From Nymphaea colorata (lineage: Eukaryota; Streptophyta; Magnoliopsida; Nymphaeales; Nymphaeaceae): 60,000 bases of DNA. Below, piece by piece: positions 1-11,500 of this stretch. Below the pieces are notes generated by a model, which saw nothing but the letters and a program-made list of their open reading frames with translations, made no database searches and had not been told where the DNA came from. The stretch spans positions 34,199,706-34,259,705 of the forward strand of contig NC_045139.1 in the NCBI RefSeq assembly GCF_008831285.2. Direction: 5' to 3'. Position 1 is the first letter of the stretch, and each line of letters opens with the position of its first letter. The translations under genes and the position numbers were made by a program.

Positions 1-331
1 CAGTCCGGTGATCGGCCCTTATAAAGTGGCATGTCTCATAAAACATGTTATGGACAATTAGTGGGGTATTGGACCTCAATTAGCCCCGTTGTTTGCTACC
101 AAGAGAAAAGTGACTAAGATTGAGAGATGAACTTTGTATTAGTCAAGTATATGATGGTTTTCTATTAGAATGTTTATAATTATATTTAACATATAAATAA
201 TATATAAAACATGGTAAAGTAAGTATGAATATTTATATTTTTCAGAAAAGTAGCAAAACCATTTATATTTTCTTACATAGATGATACAAATTCAGTACAA
301 TGAAAGGAACGCCATAGCTAACCAAATCAAT

Positions 332-332
<1 letters not shown>
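1..332. other. Non-coding AT-rich DNA
   Basis: No gene is visible. A short stretch near 50-95 (a 'ggggtattggacctca' motif) recurs near 59272-59288 close to the other end of the window, so the two ends may share an old repeat. Confidence 0.5.

Positions 333-407
<75 letters not shown>
333..407. repeat. (TA)n-(GA)n compound microsatellite
   Basis: An uninterrupted TA run of about 48 bp passes directly into a GA run of about 26 bp. Read as protein it gives a spurious Ile-Tyr / Ser-Leu peptide, which is not a gene. Confidence 0.97.
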
Positions 408-1309
408 TCAGTCTTTAAATTAACATATAGGAAGAAAATTTTAAAGCTGTTATTATATTGACGTGCTTTGTTTGGGTCATTACTAAAATAAAAAGAAAAA
501 TAAACCTGAGGGGAGAAAAGGTTGAAATAAAAGCTCAAAGAATGGATTGTAAATATTTAATACTTTTATGTAGATCCTAATGACATGTTCGTTTTAGACA
601 TACCTACAACTTTTAAATATTTAGCCATCTGGCAATATCTGCTAGCCACTAGATTTTGGTGGCTATCATATCTTGTTATATATCATTTGAAATATGAAAC
701 AATTGAAACATGAATTGACATGACAAAATAAATTGACTGATTCTGGTAATTAGGCCCTCATAATCTATCTGAGATTATGGTTAAGTTTGTTGACGAATTG
801 CTAACTAGAAACATTATTCTTGGGCTTGAATGGTCTTAAGGAGAGTGAAATTATATAAGATGCTACGTTTATATCATTTCCCATGTGCCCATAGAACAGA
901 TGAAAATTGTCATATTTCATATCATGCTGCTATCAGCGAAGCGGCTGTTCTTTTGTTCAATCGGGTGTCCCTTAGTTTGGGTATGTAATGACAGGCTGAT
1001 ACATACTTCAGCTTTCTTCCCTCTCTCTCTCTCTCGATATATATATATATATATATATAGTGTGTGTGTGTGCGTAGGGAGAAAGAGACCACACTACAGC
1101 CATTGTCCTTGAAAACATGCAAAACTTCACCCTCAACCCTTAGCCTCAAATACTTACCAAAAGGATGGCACCCATGAGAATCAAAGATAGGACACACTGT
1201 TCATGCACGATAGGTCCAACAAGCAGAGATAGAGTGGCGGGGGGGGAGAGAGAGAGAGAGGGTGGGGATGAAGGACAACCTTCTACCCGAAGCAAACACC
1301 TGACTGTAT
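408..1309. other. Non-coding AT-rich DNA with microsatellites
   Basis: No coding signal seen. It contains the compound microsatellite at 1018-1074 and a G-run followed by a GA tract near 1238-1261. Confidence 0.5.
1018..1074. repeat. (CT)n-(TA)n-(TG)n microsatellite
   Basis: Three dinucleotide tracts lie back to back: CT, then TA, then TG. The frames that cross it on both strands are explained by the repeat. Confidence 0.95.
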
Positions 1310-1690
1310 AATAGATGCTCAACATTTATTAATAGCCGTTAGCAAACATCTGACTAAGATAAGTGCTCTATTCATATACATAAACAAAGATTTGAGTAGG
1401 AAATGCCCCAACATTGGTTCATTGTCCTTGGATTGCTTTGAAGTGAAGGGAGAGGAAGAAGAGGAAGATGAGGAGAAAGCAGACATGGAGCTCATATATG
1501 TAGCAACTTGCCTGTTGACAGGTCCATGTGTCTCAAGGATGATAAGGCTCACAATTTAAATAAGCAACGCAGCCGCTTCACCGTGGCTCGATGCATTGGC
1601 TCCGGGAAGCATGCTGCAGACGGGTTGGACTTGATTTGAGGTTTTATCATTTTCTTTGGGGAAATGTTTGGCTTAGTAAAATTAAAAGGG
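1310..1690. repeat. Array spacer repeat, leftmost copy (segment P/Q)
   Basis: This stretch matches 10040-10290, 26740-26900 and 54430-54620 in order. Shared features are a 'catatacataaacaaa' motif, the block around 'gattgctttgaagtgaag', and an 'aatgggttggatctggttt'-like stretch. It is part of the inter-gene spacer of the RTFL array although no RTFL gene follows it before 12.2 kb. Confidence 0.75.
1319..1486 (-). other. Recurring serine-rich small ORF, copy 1
   Basis: A 55-codon minus-strand frame starting at an ATG at 1484-1486 encodes a Ser run followed by PFTSKQSKDNE. The same frame recurs at 10060-10170, 26785-26880 and, without its ATG, near 54450-54545. Length differences in the Ser run are 3, 6 or 9 bp, so the frame is kept. 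I do not recognise the product. It may be an old exon carried in the spacer repeat, or a slippage-prone TCC/TCT tract that looks coding. Confidence 0.3.
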
Positions 1691-1692
1691 CC

Positions 1693-1910
1693 TGTGCCCA
1701 GGGGGCGGAGTCAAAAGAGACCACAAGACTCCATCTCAATTTTTTTTTTTAAAAAAATTTGTATGAAAATTTTAGAAAATTTCACTTGTTTTACATAAAA
1801 TTTTTGAAAAATGATATTTTGGCTCCTGATTAAATTTAAAAACTTTAGTTCAACTCCCCTCATGAAAAATTTCAGCTTCCCTCATGAAAAATTTCTGACT
1901 TCACTCATGC
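1693..1910. mobile_element. Short hAT-like MITE relic (GGGGCGGAG family)
   Basis: It begins with 'agggggcggagtcaaaag', has an A/T-rich core with 'tttgaaaaatgatatttt', and ends in repeated 'ctcatgaaaaatttc' blocks. Similar cores lie at 5498, 15305, 22017, 53955, 54628 and 59025. It belongs to a high-copy family of small non-autonomous elements. Confidence 0.5.
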
Positions 1911-2094
1911 TTGTGCCTACTTTGGCTTCGCTTTTATATCTGCATGCAAAGCCCTGCCTGTGCTTACTTTGGCTTCACTTCTATATCTACATGCAAAGGG
2001 TTGACGCCTATCAAAGTTAAACTAAAAACTGGTCTATACCAGCCGATGCCTTAACCTGATATCATCATCTTGTATTATCTCAAATCAAGCGAGA

Positions 2095-2815
2095 TATCTA
2101 CTCCAGAGTTAGATATCAATGGTGAGTTTTTCTCATTATCGACTTGGTCAGTCCAATTCGTCAGGTCTGGCAGGAACAATAAATTCAGCTCCATGCAAAT
2201 TGAACCTGAACCCAAATCCAAACACATGCCAACGATGGTAATTGAATTTGGATCCAATCAATTGAGATTCACTCAGGTCGATCTTGGGAAACCATAAATC
2301 TGACCCGAGTCTGAGTCACTGACCTTGAGAAGCCCGCAGCGCTAAAACTTTCCCCCGACACAAGGACGACCCAAGCGGGCGGATTTTTTTTTTATGAGAA
2401 ATTAGAGAAGGAGAATCATTGTATTTAAACTGAAAAGAAAGACATTGAAGAAAACTTTGGGAATGGTTAAGTTAGTTCTCCCAAATTAACGCAAAAGCAT
2501 ACCGGCCTCACAATCACAACTTTAGCAAGCGATGAAAAGAAGAAAGAAAAAAACTCGGTCCTATATGAAAAAGCCTTTTTCTGTCCCTGTCAGAACTACA
2601 AATATTAATATCCTTAGACAACTTAAGAAGTTGGTAACTAAATATCTAATAAACAGACGAGGAAGTCAGCAAGTTGACTATGTTATAAGTTAAATTATAA
2701 CATATATTTTTTCTCCTTTGCAACAACAAGGCGAGCCGTGAGACGTAGCATAACTGGTCGGTTACGCTACTCAGATTGGGGCTGGTAAAAGCTTGGCCTT
2801 TAATTTGATTTTTAT
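2095..2815. repeat. Array spacer repeat, leftmost copy (segments R/S)
   Basis: Matches 14335-15160 and 55310-56340. Shared markers are an Asp/Pro-like 'cgggtcagtc' region, 'ccgacacaag' followed by 'gcgggcggatt', then 'attagagaaggagaatcatt' and the 'aacttaagaagttggtaa' block. It is non-coding. It shows that the leftmost 1.3-4.5 kb once belonged to an array unit. Confidence 0.7.
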
Positions 2816-3145
2816 GAGTGCTACTTGCTTGAAAGTAAAATAGTAGATGTGTGATACTCTAGTTGACAGGTGTATTGCTTTCCACCTAAGTCTTGAAGCA
2901 ATAAACAAAAAACATGTTGAAGAAGGATGATATTTAGGTCACAAATTGATGCATTTTGTGTGGACAAACAAAAGAGATAAATTGACACATCCTTATTGAA
3001 TGCAGGCTTGTCAAGGAGGTATAACAAATGATAGCTATGAAAATAGCTTTCCCTATCTTGTGTTGGAGAACTTGGTATTACTAGAATAAATGTATGCATG
3101 AGAATATCAATCCAATTAAGGGTTGCCTGAAGCATAGTTGGAAAA
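2816..3145. other. Non-coding DNA, nothing recognised
   Basis: No repeat match or coding signal was seen. The 112-codon minus-strand frame here has no recognisable domain and no relative elsewhere in the window. Confidence 0.4.
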
Positions 3146-4146
3146 CTCGTAACTCGCACTCGGATTAGCAGAAGGTCACCAGGTCAGCAAGTTGACTTAT
3201 CGACTCAGTCAAGTTTTAAAATAACTAGAATTGGGGGAGTCATACCAAGGTAAGGGTGAGTTGAGCCGAATGGGGACGAGTCAGGGGAGAGCCCGGCGAA
3301 CCTTGACTCGTGGCTATGTTTTTTAGCAATCCAAGCTGGCACGGGCGATTCCTGAGCCAACATGGATGGCCCGAAGACTGATGTTTGGAGAGTGTTACTG
3401 AAGCTTTTCATAGGATCAGCAGGCTTGCAAAAAATGATTTGAAGCAGAGAAACGGCTGGACACAGGTATGTATTATGAAGAGAGAAAACAAAAAAAAGGT
3501 TTGAGGAGTGCGATTTTCATCAATATTGCTCCTGCTGTTGTTGGTGGGCAGATCAAAGTGGGAGGGATAAGTTATATGGGAGATGACAAGTTTTATGCAG
3601 TAGCTATGGATACTACATGAGGCTGGCAAGACTAAGGTGAAATGGCTGTGGTAGAGCGCATACTATCGTTCCACAAAGAGTACAGTGGTAGAATAACCAT
3701 TTCATTTCGTAATGATGGCTGGATCAAGCGGTTCAAACAAGTTTGGGAAGACACAAGATTTAGGGAAGGCTGAAGGAAAATTCTCAACGTTGTAGGTAAG
3801 ATTACTATTGAAAGGGTCAGGCAATCCATGATTTGGGGTCCTTTGTAAAAGAAAGTTAATGAACAATCATGCCACTTTTGAGGAGCTAATCAACAGATAA
3901 TCCTGGGGGCTTTTTCTTTTTAAGGTTGGGTCAACTTTTTGGTGCTTTTCGCTGGTCTGTTGGTTTTGACCTTTCCTGTAGTTGTCTCACTTTGGCTGGG
4001 GAAAACATGGCCACGAGATAAGGTTGGCTCGGCTTGCTCTTGACTCGGCCTAACTCGTTCAATTCAAGTTATTTTAAAACTCGATCAAGCCGGAAAATCA
4101 ACTTGCTGACCCATGACTCAATCATGTCGAGTCGGAGTCATGAATT
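3146..4146. mobile_element. DNA transposon relic with ~90-bp terminal inverted repeats
   Basis: The left end (3146-3235) and the reverse complement of the right end (4055-4146) match over roughly 90 bp. The best-kept part is 'ggtcagcaagttga' and 'agttttaaaataact' on each side. Long inverted ends around a ~1-kb body fit a non-autonomous Mutator-like element. The interior (about 3240-4050) has no intact transposase. A flanking target duplication is not clear by eye. Confidence 0.6.
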
Positions 4147-4470
4147 AGTATATATTTCAGTAATGGTTGAAGCAGTGAAAGTTGGTGGGTCTTTCCATCA
4201 TGAAGGAAAGGGGGTGGACGAAAAAGTTAGAAAGAATCAATTGAGAAGCGAGATTGAAGAGGGAAGGTGCAGGGAAGGCGCCGGCCGGCAGAAGAGAGTG
4301 GGGTCTCGACTTCTTTAAGCTTCCCTCGAACTTGGCGTCAGCCTCGCTTTGCTGCCCATTCATAGTTTAGGTGGCACCTCGGAGAGTCTGCCGGCGACGC
4401 CGTTTAAGGCACCTTTTCAACCTTTTACTCCAATCCAAATGCTGCCTCAGCAAGGATTCATCGTAGTGGT
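4147..4470. repeat. Array spacer repeat (segment T)
   Basis: Contains 'taggtggcacctcggagagt' followed by 'ggcgacgccgtt' and a 'tactccaatccaaa' block. The same series occurs at 11905-11980, 16195-16260 and 56725-56800. It is preceded by a purine-rich 'ggaaggcg' stretch in several copies. No coding function is evident. Confidence 0.65.
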
Positions 4471-5032
4471 GCTCATTCAGGACCGACTTTCAACCCAATT
4501 TCTTTTAACAAAACGATTTGCGTATTTAGTTTATGTTTTAAACTGAGGAAAAGCTACGAAAGATCGAATTATGGTCAGATATAATTATAATTGGAATGAT
4601 GTGCAAGTCATAGACCGGCGTTGATAACTGACGGTATTAACTCGGTTTACTTAGACAGCAGAGGCATTTGGTAACATAAAAGCTATGTTTCTTCTAATGT
4701 AATGATTCATGAATGTGTTCAGTGAAAAAAAAGAAAAGATGTATTCATGAAATTCCAAGGAATGCAGCTTTCTTGTGACCAAACGCTTTCAAAGGCATGG
4801 TGAAGATTATGTTTTGCGCAAAGAAGAGATTTACTAGCTGCTATTGGAAAAGAGCTTGAAGGCCTCTCCATTCCTCTTGCTTCCCAAGTTATGGGGTATA
4901 TCTGAGCAGTGTACCCTTTAATTTTGAAAACACACCCTACCATTTAAAATGGTGGAAGTACAACATGTTCGTAAGAGTTGAATAAGAGACACACCTCTTC
5001 ATGTAGAGTTTGAGTTACGTGTGCTGGCCCGG
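4471..5032. other. Non-coding DNA, nothing recognised
   Basis: AT-rich sequence without repeat or gene signals that I can name. Confidence 0.4.
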
Positions 5033-5225
5033 CAGGGGCAAAGCCTAAGATTTTTTTTTCGGGGGTAGGCCAACGGTTCATCGAACTTATCTGAGTAGGA
5101 CCAAACTAAATCCAAATATCAAAAATACATTACCCAACCATTTTTTTTTCAATTTTTGTAATATAATTTTTTTTTCAAGTAATTGAGGTAGGGCCACGAC
5201 CTACCCCCCCTCCCTCCGCCCCTAC
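5033..5225. mobile_element. Short hAT-like MITE
   Basis: The left end 'ggcaggggcaaagcc' and the right end 'ctccgcccctactggcc' form imperfect inverted ends around a poly-T/A core. This is the family with 'CAGGGGCGG' type ends. Confidence 0.5.
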
Positions 5226-5497
5226 TGGCCGGTGCATGCAACGTTCATATGCCGAAAAAAAGAGGAAACATTTTTGAAATTGTAGAAAAAAAGTATCCTT
5301 TTTGAGTCTTTCATTTTTTTTTTGATTTCCTTTTTTTGTTTATACAAAAAATTTCTATTTTCTATCCAAACAAGGGCTTTTTTGTCATTAACTATACTGA
5401 CACATAAAATTTTTGTGCACTAGTATGATGGATATACAGGTTTGCTTCATGGGTGCCTTAGCGAACTATGGCCAATGATAACTGTGCACAAGGACAA

Positions 5498-5900
5498 AGC
5501 CATAATTTTTGAATGAAGAGGGCCAAATTACAGTTTCAAAATTTTGATAGGGGCCGAAATATCATTTTTTCAAATTTTTATATAGGACAAGTATTTTTTT
5601 TTAAATTTTACGTGTAAATTAAAAAGAAAAAAAATTAAGAGGGACCAGGGTCCTCCCTGCTCAGCTGCACTCTGACTGTGCATCATAGATGACAACTAAA
5701 AGTGATATATCCATACATATGCTCAACCTGCCCCATCGCTGGACATGGGGTGGAGCCAGGTAGGGCTGGCAAGGGCATGGTTCCTCCAGTTTCCAAAAAA
5801 AATTAAAATTTCACTTAAACATTCTTTTGAGCCTAATGAAGATTCCAAAAAAATATACAATGACTCCCCTTTGAAAAAATTTGGCTTTGCCATTAGTTGG
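5498..5900. mobile_element. Two adjacent hAT-like MITE relics
   Basis: The first (5498-5675) has 'gggccaaattacagtttcaa' and ends in 'gggtcctccctgctcagc'. The second (5745-5900) begins 'ggggtggagccaggtaggg' and ends 'aatttggctttgcc'. Both share the A/T-rich core of the family. The 65-codon plus-strand frame over the second is not a gene. Confidence 0.45.
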
Positions 5901-6684
5901 ACAACGATAAAAAAAAGGTTTTGTTGGAATATGAAAACTTAATTGGCCTTAGCTTAGCTGTCTAGAAATGTTACCAAATTAGCATTCCAACGTTATTTGG
6001 AAGGTTTGTGCCATTACGTATAATAGCACCTTAATGCAATTCGGGCTAGAATTGGCGTTTGGCTATGATGAGCAAGGAGGCATGCGGGTTTTAGGGGCAA
6101 TTCTAGTAGCGCATATATAAGTAGCAACTAAAATTGTGAATGGTAGCATGAAGCATGTCTAAGTGAATTTCAATAGATGTTTGACAGCAAAAACACTTTG
6201 GGAATACTCTATGAATTTACCAGAAGGAGCAGAATAGAATCGTAAAACACTAGTTCTTTTGTTCAATGAATCTGCATCAGTCTTCAAGACATATTCATGA
6301 TTAGGGTAAACTCATAAAACACTCAAAGAGTGTTTTTGTTACAAACGATCCCTTAAAACTTAAATTGACGAAGTTTGTAAGAATGTCAATTGGTTGTGAA
6401 GATTAAATGATCTTCGCATCCTTTAAAAGTAAACAAAAGTGGATTCATTCATGACAATGAACAAAGCAACAACAATTCATGTGGCCACAGTACCAATGCC
6501 GCAGCAAAACCCATGAGACTTGATGCATTACCCATGAGACTTTTGGGTGAGCCGGAGACTAATCCTACTATTCCAGAGGCTAAGAAGGAGCACTGGAGAT
6601 GAAGGTTGGCTATAAGAGAGCTTGACTCCTCACACAATTAGCATTCATGAAAAAATCAAATTAAAGAGAGTTTTGTAGCGCATG
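5901..6684. other. Non-coding DNA, nothing recognised
   Basis: No gene, tRNA-like fold or array repeat noticed. Confidence 0.4.
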
Positions 6685-7068
6685 ATAGGGCTGCACAATG
6701 AGTTAAGCCAACTCAAGCTCGACTTGGACTCGCTTGTTAAAATTCGATTCGTTTATAAACAAGTTGAGTTCGAGTTCATATGTATGCTTGAAATGTTAAA
6801 TGAGTTGAGTTCGAGTTGTAAGAACTCAACTCGGCTCGACTACACAATGACTATTGAATTATAACAAGAAAATAATTAAATGAGTAGCAACTAAACAAGC
6901 TAATCAAGTTAAAGATGTTACAAGAAATGTGACATGCTTAATATAAATGAGTTGAGCTCGGGCTTATTCTATCGAGCTGGATTTGAGTTGGAGATAGAGT
7001 TTTCTAAGTCGAGTGGAGCACGAGCTGGCCCAACTTGAGCTCGACTCGGCTGGTGTACAGCCCTAAGG
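6685..7068. mobile_element. hAT-like element rich in GAGTTCGAGCTC motifs
   Basis: The left end 'tagggctgcacaatgag' is inverted at the right end 'ggtgtacagcccta'. Both subterminal zones are dense in 'gagttcgag', 'actcgactcg' and 'gagctcg' words. Related degraded copies lie at 16905-17035, 31364-31520, 47190-47350 and 53190-53330. It has no coding capacity. Confidence 0.6.
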
Positions 7069-8470
7069 GGAAGGCCCTGGGCGGAAAATGGGCCCTTGAC
7101 CTTATGAGTTTGACGCAAACTTAAGATTAGATGGATAAAAGTAGAGGAGATCATTTTTTTTCCCTCCCCTACCCTTACGGATAAAAGTAGAGGAGATCAT
7201 CTGTTTTTTTCCCCTCCCTACCCTTTATGAGTGGGTTTATGTTCAAATAAAGTGTCACGCTTGTCGCCATTTCCATTTCAAAAGTAACACCTATGAGAAT
7301 CAAACCCATAACGTGCTATTAATGAAACTTCTCTGGTACGTAGGCCTTTGGAGCTTTATGTATGTTTTGGTCTTTTTTATTTGTCTATGTTTTGGTCTTT
7401 TTTATTTGTCTTTTCTCATCAACAAGTTTTTTTCAATATTATTTCATTTGCCCTTTCACAAGTAAGTTGAGATTGCGTAAAGCCTCACTGTTGGCAGTGC
7501 ATCGAATCATATTCTAATGTAACATTATATGAGAAGCGAAATGATATGAAAGCGAGCACAAGCTGGTTCCTTTTGGAGATCGGTCAAATTTGGGGTCTGT
7601 CTTGGCTAATATGTTAATATAATAATACGAAATTTGGTTTTTAATTTTAATTTGGTTTACTTTTATTGCCAGTGTGTAAAAATCGTGCACGTTTCGTTTT
7701 CTAATGCTTGTAACTTTGCCTTCAAGTGCCGAAAGGACTATTTATTTTGCGGAATCCGGCCATCCTTAGTTTAGAATTCGGGTATATTCACAAAAAATTT
7801 AAAATATTTATTCAAAAATACATAAAAAATAACATAATAAAAATACTCATAAACTTGGGGAGAAAATGGCTACAAACAACCCTATCTCCATTAATAGACA
7901 GCCTGCGCTGCGAAGTTTCCTATTTGCACATTGTTTCACAAAAACAGATTGGAAAAAGGATCGTTATGTAGAGAGTGAAAACCAAACAGTTCAAATATCG
8001 GGTGAGCGGAAGGACCTACCGCCTAGAAGAGGGGCCAGAGCACACCCTCCTTCTCCTTGCCCTCTCGGTCTAGAACTGCGTCAGGACCAGGTGAACTTAC
8101 GGTTACTCTCTCTAACTTGAAAGCAGTGCCGGCCACCCTTGATAGTTCAGGATAATAGTACCCAATGACTGACCACAAACTCTCACCAGCCCGCCAGCTC
8201 AACCAGCTATGCTACAAATATCAAAGGAAACAAAACAATGAAATAAGAAAAGAGATGTCATTTGGTAGAGGTGAACCAATCGCAGACATTTGACTCTCTT
8301 AATTTGCACATTTCTTTTAGAAATGTAAATCCACAACTTTCTTCAACAACTATTAAAAATGGTTAACAAATGGGGTGTACAACCAAGCCAACTCTCCTTT
8401 AAATGAAGGCATAATAAGCTCCAGCTAATAAATTGCCCTTCCTTGAGAAAAGAAGACTGATCTTACAAAA
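7069..8470. other. Non-coding DNA with a small tandem duplication
   Basis: A 'tatgttttggtcttttttat' unit is repeated twice at about 7360-7413. A 'gataaaagtagaggagatca' block is duplicated at 7131-7200. No gene is supported. Confidence 0.45.
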
Positions 8471-8472
8471 GC

Positions 8473-8477
<5 letters not shown>

Positions 8478-8536
<59 letters not shown>
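8478..8536. repeat. (TA)n microsatellite
   Basis: About 58 bp of pure TA, followed by a GA-rich tract. It produces artefact Ile-Tyr frames on both strands. Confidence 0.97.
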
Positions 8537-8540
<4 letters not shown>

Positions 8541-8543
8541 AAG

Positions 8544-8860
8544 AGAGAGGAGAGGAAGAAAGAAGGGAAACAAAAACCAGTCCACTTGGCCTACATGATG
8601 CCCTTAATCTCAAGATCAACACTCCTCAATATCATCATGATCACACTTTTCAAGATTCTAACCAAAGATTTGACTACAACACACCACCCAACCTAACTAG
8701 AAAAGGAGAGGAGAGGAAAAAAAAGAAGGAACAAAAACCAGTCCACTTGGCCTACATAATGATGCCCTTAATCTCAAGATCAACACTCCTCAATATCATG
8801 AAGATAACACTTTTCAAGATTCGAATTGAAGATACAAGACACCGCCCAACCAGACCAGTT
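8544..8860. repeat. Tandem duplication, unit ~160 bp
   Basis: Two adjacent copies start with a GA-rich stretch, then 'accagtccacttggcctaca', then 'atctcaagatcaacactcct'. The second is offset by about 161 bp and is about 90% alike by eye. Both are preceded by purine-rich DNA, so replication slippage or unequal exchange next to the microsatellite is plausible. Confidence 0.85.
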
Positions 8861-8939
8861 GCGCCACCCAGGATTCAAACAGAGAGAGAGAGAATTACAA
8901 ATATTTTCTTAGCTAACCCAAATTTCTAGCTAGATTTTG

Positions 8940-9545
8940 AATGAGTACTTGGTTTAGAACGGTAGGTTAAGCTTAGAGTTGAGAAGTGGAGCAGCTTGTC
9001 ATTCTTGCAGAATTCTTTGTTTATTTGAAAAACAAATTTGGACTATTTTGGGTCCTTCAGATCTTTTGTTGTTCATATATGAATTGGACAATCAGCAAAT
9101 GAGTGCTAGAAAACAGGTTCACTTTTATCCACACCAAAAAAACGGCAGCAATGGTTTAGTTCCGGGACCTAAGTTTAATTGGGCGGTATGATGAAATACT
9201 CATACTTTCACCCAACAGTGTTTGCTCAATATATGGCATGAGTTGATGAAAAGAAAGTATTTAAGCAAAGCTGGTCTGAATTTGTAAATCAAAATGTAGA
9301 GATTCCTGGTTCACGAAGGGCCTATTATGGGGATGGAAAAAGTATAAACTTTTTAAATGACAGTGGGCAAAGGGTAGATGGCTGGCAAAGAGCTGTTCAG
9401 ACGACCCAGTTAAATGGGTGGATGAGAGCTGATCGATAAAGAAATGTAGTTAATATGATGGATGAGACAGTGGAGATGTGCATGGACCGGTATAGAAGAG
9501 ACCCCACTCAACTCGTGGTTGAAATGTCCTATTATGCATCTCCTT
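8940..9545 (+). mobile_element. Degraded LINE-like fragment
   Basis: Around 9330-9370 the plus strand reads like the C-terminal part of plant LINE reverse transcriptases (a GDGKSINFLND-type motif, the usual form being GNGxSIxFWxDxW). Related text recurs at 26530-26580. Stops and frameshifts abound and no complete domain remains. Confidence 0.4.
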
Positions 9546-10300
9546 TTAAATTGCAAGGTGGTTGAGAAGGCCTAAAAGACAATTTCTGGTAGATTTAAGG
9601 TTTGCCTCGATCTGCCAGTGGAGGAAGAATTTCAGGCAGATATGAAGTAAGAACTGCTGGTGAGTGGCTCCCCCTCTTATGACTTGAAAGGTATGGAGGT
9701 TTTTTTTTTGTTTTTCCTTGGGTGCTTCGGGCCCTTTTACTGGCCAGGGACTAAGCGCTTCTGGAGCGGGCAGGTGACGCCCAAGGACTCGATCCCGAGT
9801 TCTTAGCAGACAAAGCACTTCCTCCACGCCAGTGCGCTACAACCCCTTGGGGTAAAAGGTATGGAGGTTACAATGACATCATCTACTAACCATTTCTTAT
9901 TAAATAAAATGTACATGTGCAAGACTAACCAACACGACAAAATGGCAATGATGTGGGTACGCATTTGATATTTAAACAAGCGTAGTTTAATTGATAATAT
10001 ATATATATATATATATCATTCCTAAGCAAACATTTGACTTATAGGAACTCAAATTTCATTCATATACATAAACAAACATTGAGTCTGAAATTCCCCAACA
10101 TTGTTTCATTGTCCTTTGATTGCTTTGAAGTGAAGGGATGAAACGAAGATGAGGAGAAAGCAGACACCATGTGTGCGTTTAGGATGGTAATGCCCAAAAT
10201 TAAATTAAGCAATGCAGCTGCTTCGCCACTGCTTGACACGTCGGCTCTGCATGGCATGCAAATGGGTTGGATCTGGTTTGAGAGTTTTTAGAGGAAAACT
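9546..10300. repeat. Array spacer repeat (segments P/Q), second copy
   Basis: Equivalent to 1310-1650 and 54180-54860. It runs from a 'tttgcctcgatctgcc' block through the 'gattgctttgaagtgaaggg' block to 'gcaaatgggttggatctggt'. A TA tract lies at 9997-10018. No conserved long gene. Confidence 0.65.
10060..10170 (-). other. Recurring serine-rich small ORF, copy 2
   Basis: A 36-codon minus-strand frame starts at 10168-10170 with MVSAFSSSSFHPFTSKQSKD and continues NETMLGNF. It is aligned in frame with copies near 1.4, 26.8 and 54.5 kb. The downstream part diverges. Function unknown. Confidence 0.3.
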
Positions 10301-10364
10301 GCACCCGAGAAGGGAGACTTAGTCGCTCATACGGGTGGTGGACTATTTTAAAAGAGGATGAATT

Positions 10365-11500
10365 AGAGAAGGAGCTGTATTCAAACTGCATAGAATTTAA
10401 AGAAAACTTTGTGAATTACTAGGTTAGTTCTACTAACTTAACTCAAAAGAAAGTGAAGTTTTATGTTTTTTTTGGGCAAGCGATAAAGTCTCTCGGTTCA
10501 AGCACAGTTTTTTATTTAATAAGTAAATAGAAACAAAAAATTTCCACCAGTAAAAATATAGCACGCCCTTCTCTTTCCCAGTCAAAACTACAGATATATA
10601 TTAATATCCTCAAACAACTTAAGAAGTTGGCAATTAAATTAATTTCTAATAAGTGGCTGATCTGATGGGGGTGACTGAAAGAAAGTCATTAGTTGACTGC
10701 TTTATTTTATAAGTTCAAAACTCGCATTACAATTTTCTTTTTCTTTGATAACAAGGCTGAAGCCGGTTGCGGTTTTCAATAAAAAGAAGGAAGCTGTTAG
10801 GGATTATATCTAACCATTTCCCACCAAAAGAGAGAAGCTGGCGGCACTTTTTAGTAGAAAAAAGAAAAAGTCAATTATATACGAAGAGCTTGTTACCTCT
10901 AAAGTCAATAGCTAGTGAACTAGATGAGTCATCTCATTAGGCAGAGGAAGCATGCTCATTATCATTTCGGCATTTAGGTGAGCAAGACTGACTCACCCAA
11001 CTCTTCATCTCCCCCAAGGTATAGAGTCAGCTTTTGTGCCTCTAAATGCTGCTCTCGTCGCGCTTCAACTTGAACGTCGGTGGCCCTTCGTTGCAGCATA
11101 GAAAGTTGGCACCTCAGAAATTGGAAGCGGAGATTGGTTGCTTGCCGGTCCCTATCAGATTCCGTTGTACCAACCCCTTGAGGATGCTCATTACTGTTTA
11201 CTTGGATTGTTCCAGTAAGAAAGTTTGAATCAGAGTACTATTCAAATTCGGATTTAGTATGCCGTTCATAACCAAATCCAAACTGAGTCCTATATCTGAC
11301 TGAGATAGAATAAAAGTCCGACCTGCTTACTTGTGTCTGTCAAATCTTGTACTAGTTTGATTAATATGATCCTCAAAATAGAGTTTGAATCCAAATCCAA
11401 TTACATAAAAGCCGCTCTAACCAAAATTTGGTAAATTCTAGGTTTGAGCAGAATCCAAACAATTTACAACCCTTGTTTAAATCAACGGACAAAATGAGAA
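10365..11500. repeat. Array spacer repeat (segments S and U)
   Basis: Segment S ('ttagagaaggagctgtatt' to the 'ttaagaagttggcaatta' block and 'ggctgaagccggttgcgg') matches 2400-2720, 14635-15160, 30325-30800 and 55620-56250. Segment U (11215-11480, with 'gtcctatatctgactgag') matches 23515-23740 and 31080-31260. A 60-codon frame at 11046-11228 has a weakly similar partner at 30880-31020. I do not recognise it. Confidence 0.65.

Noticed and set aside
8425-8696. Ile-Tyr repeat frames (also at 263-538, 48215-48467, 23074-23331)
   Set aside because: Translations of TA microsatellites.
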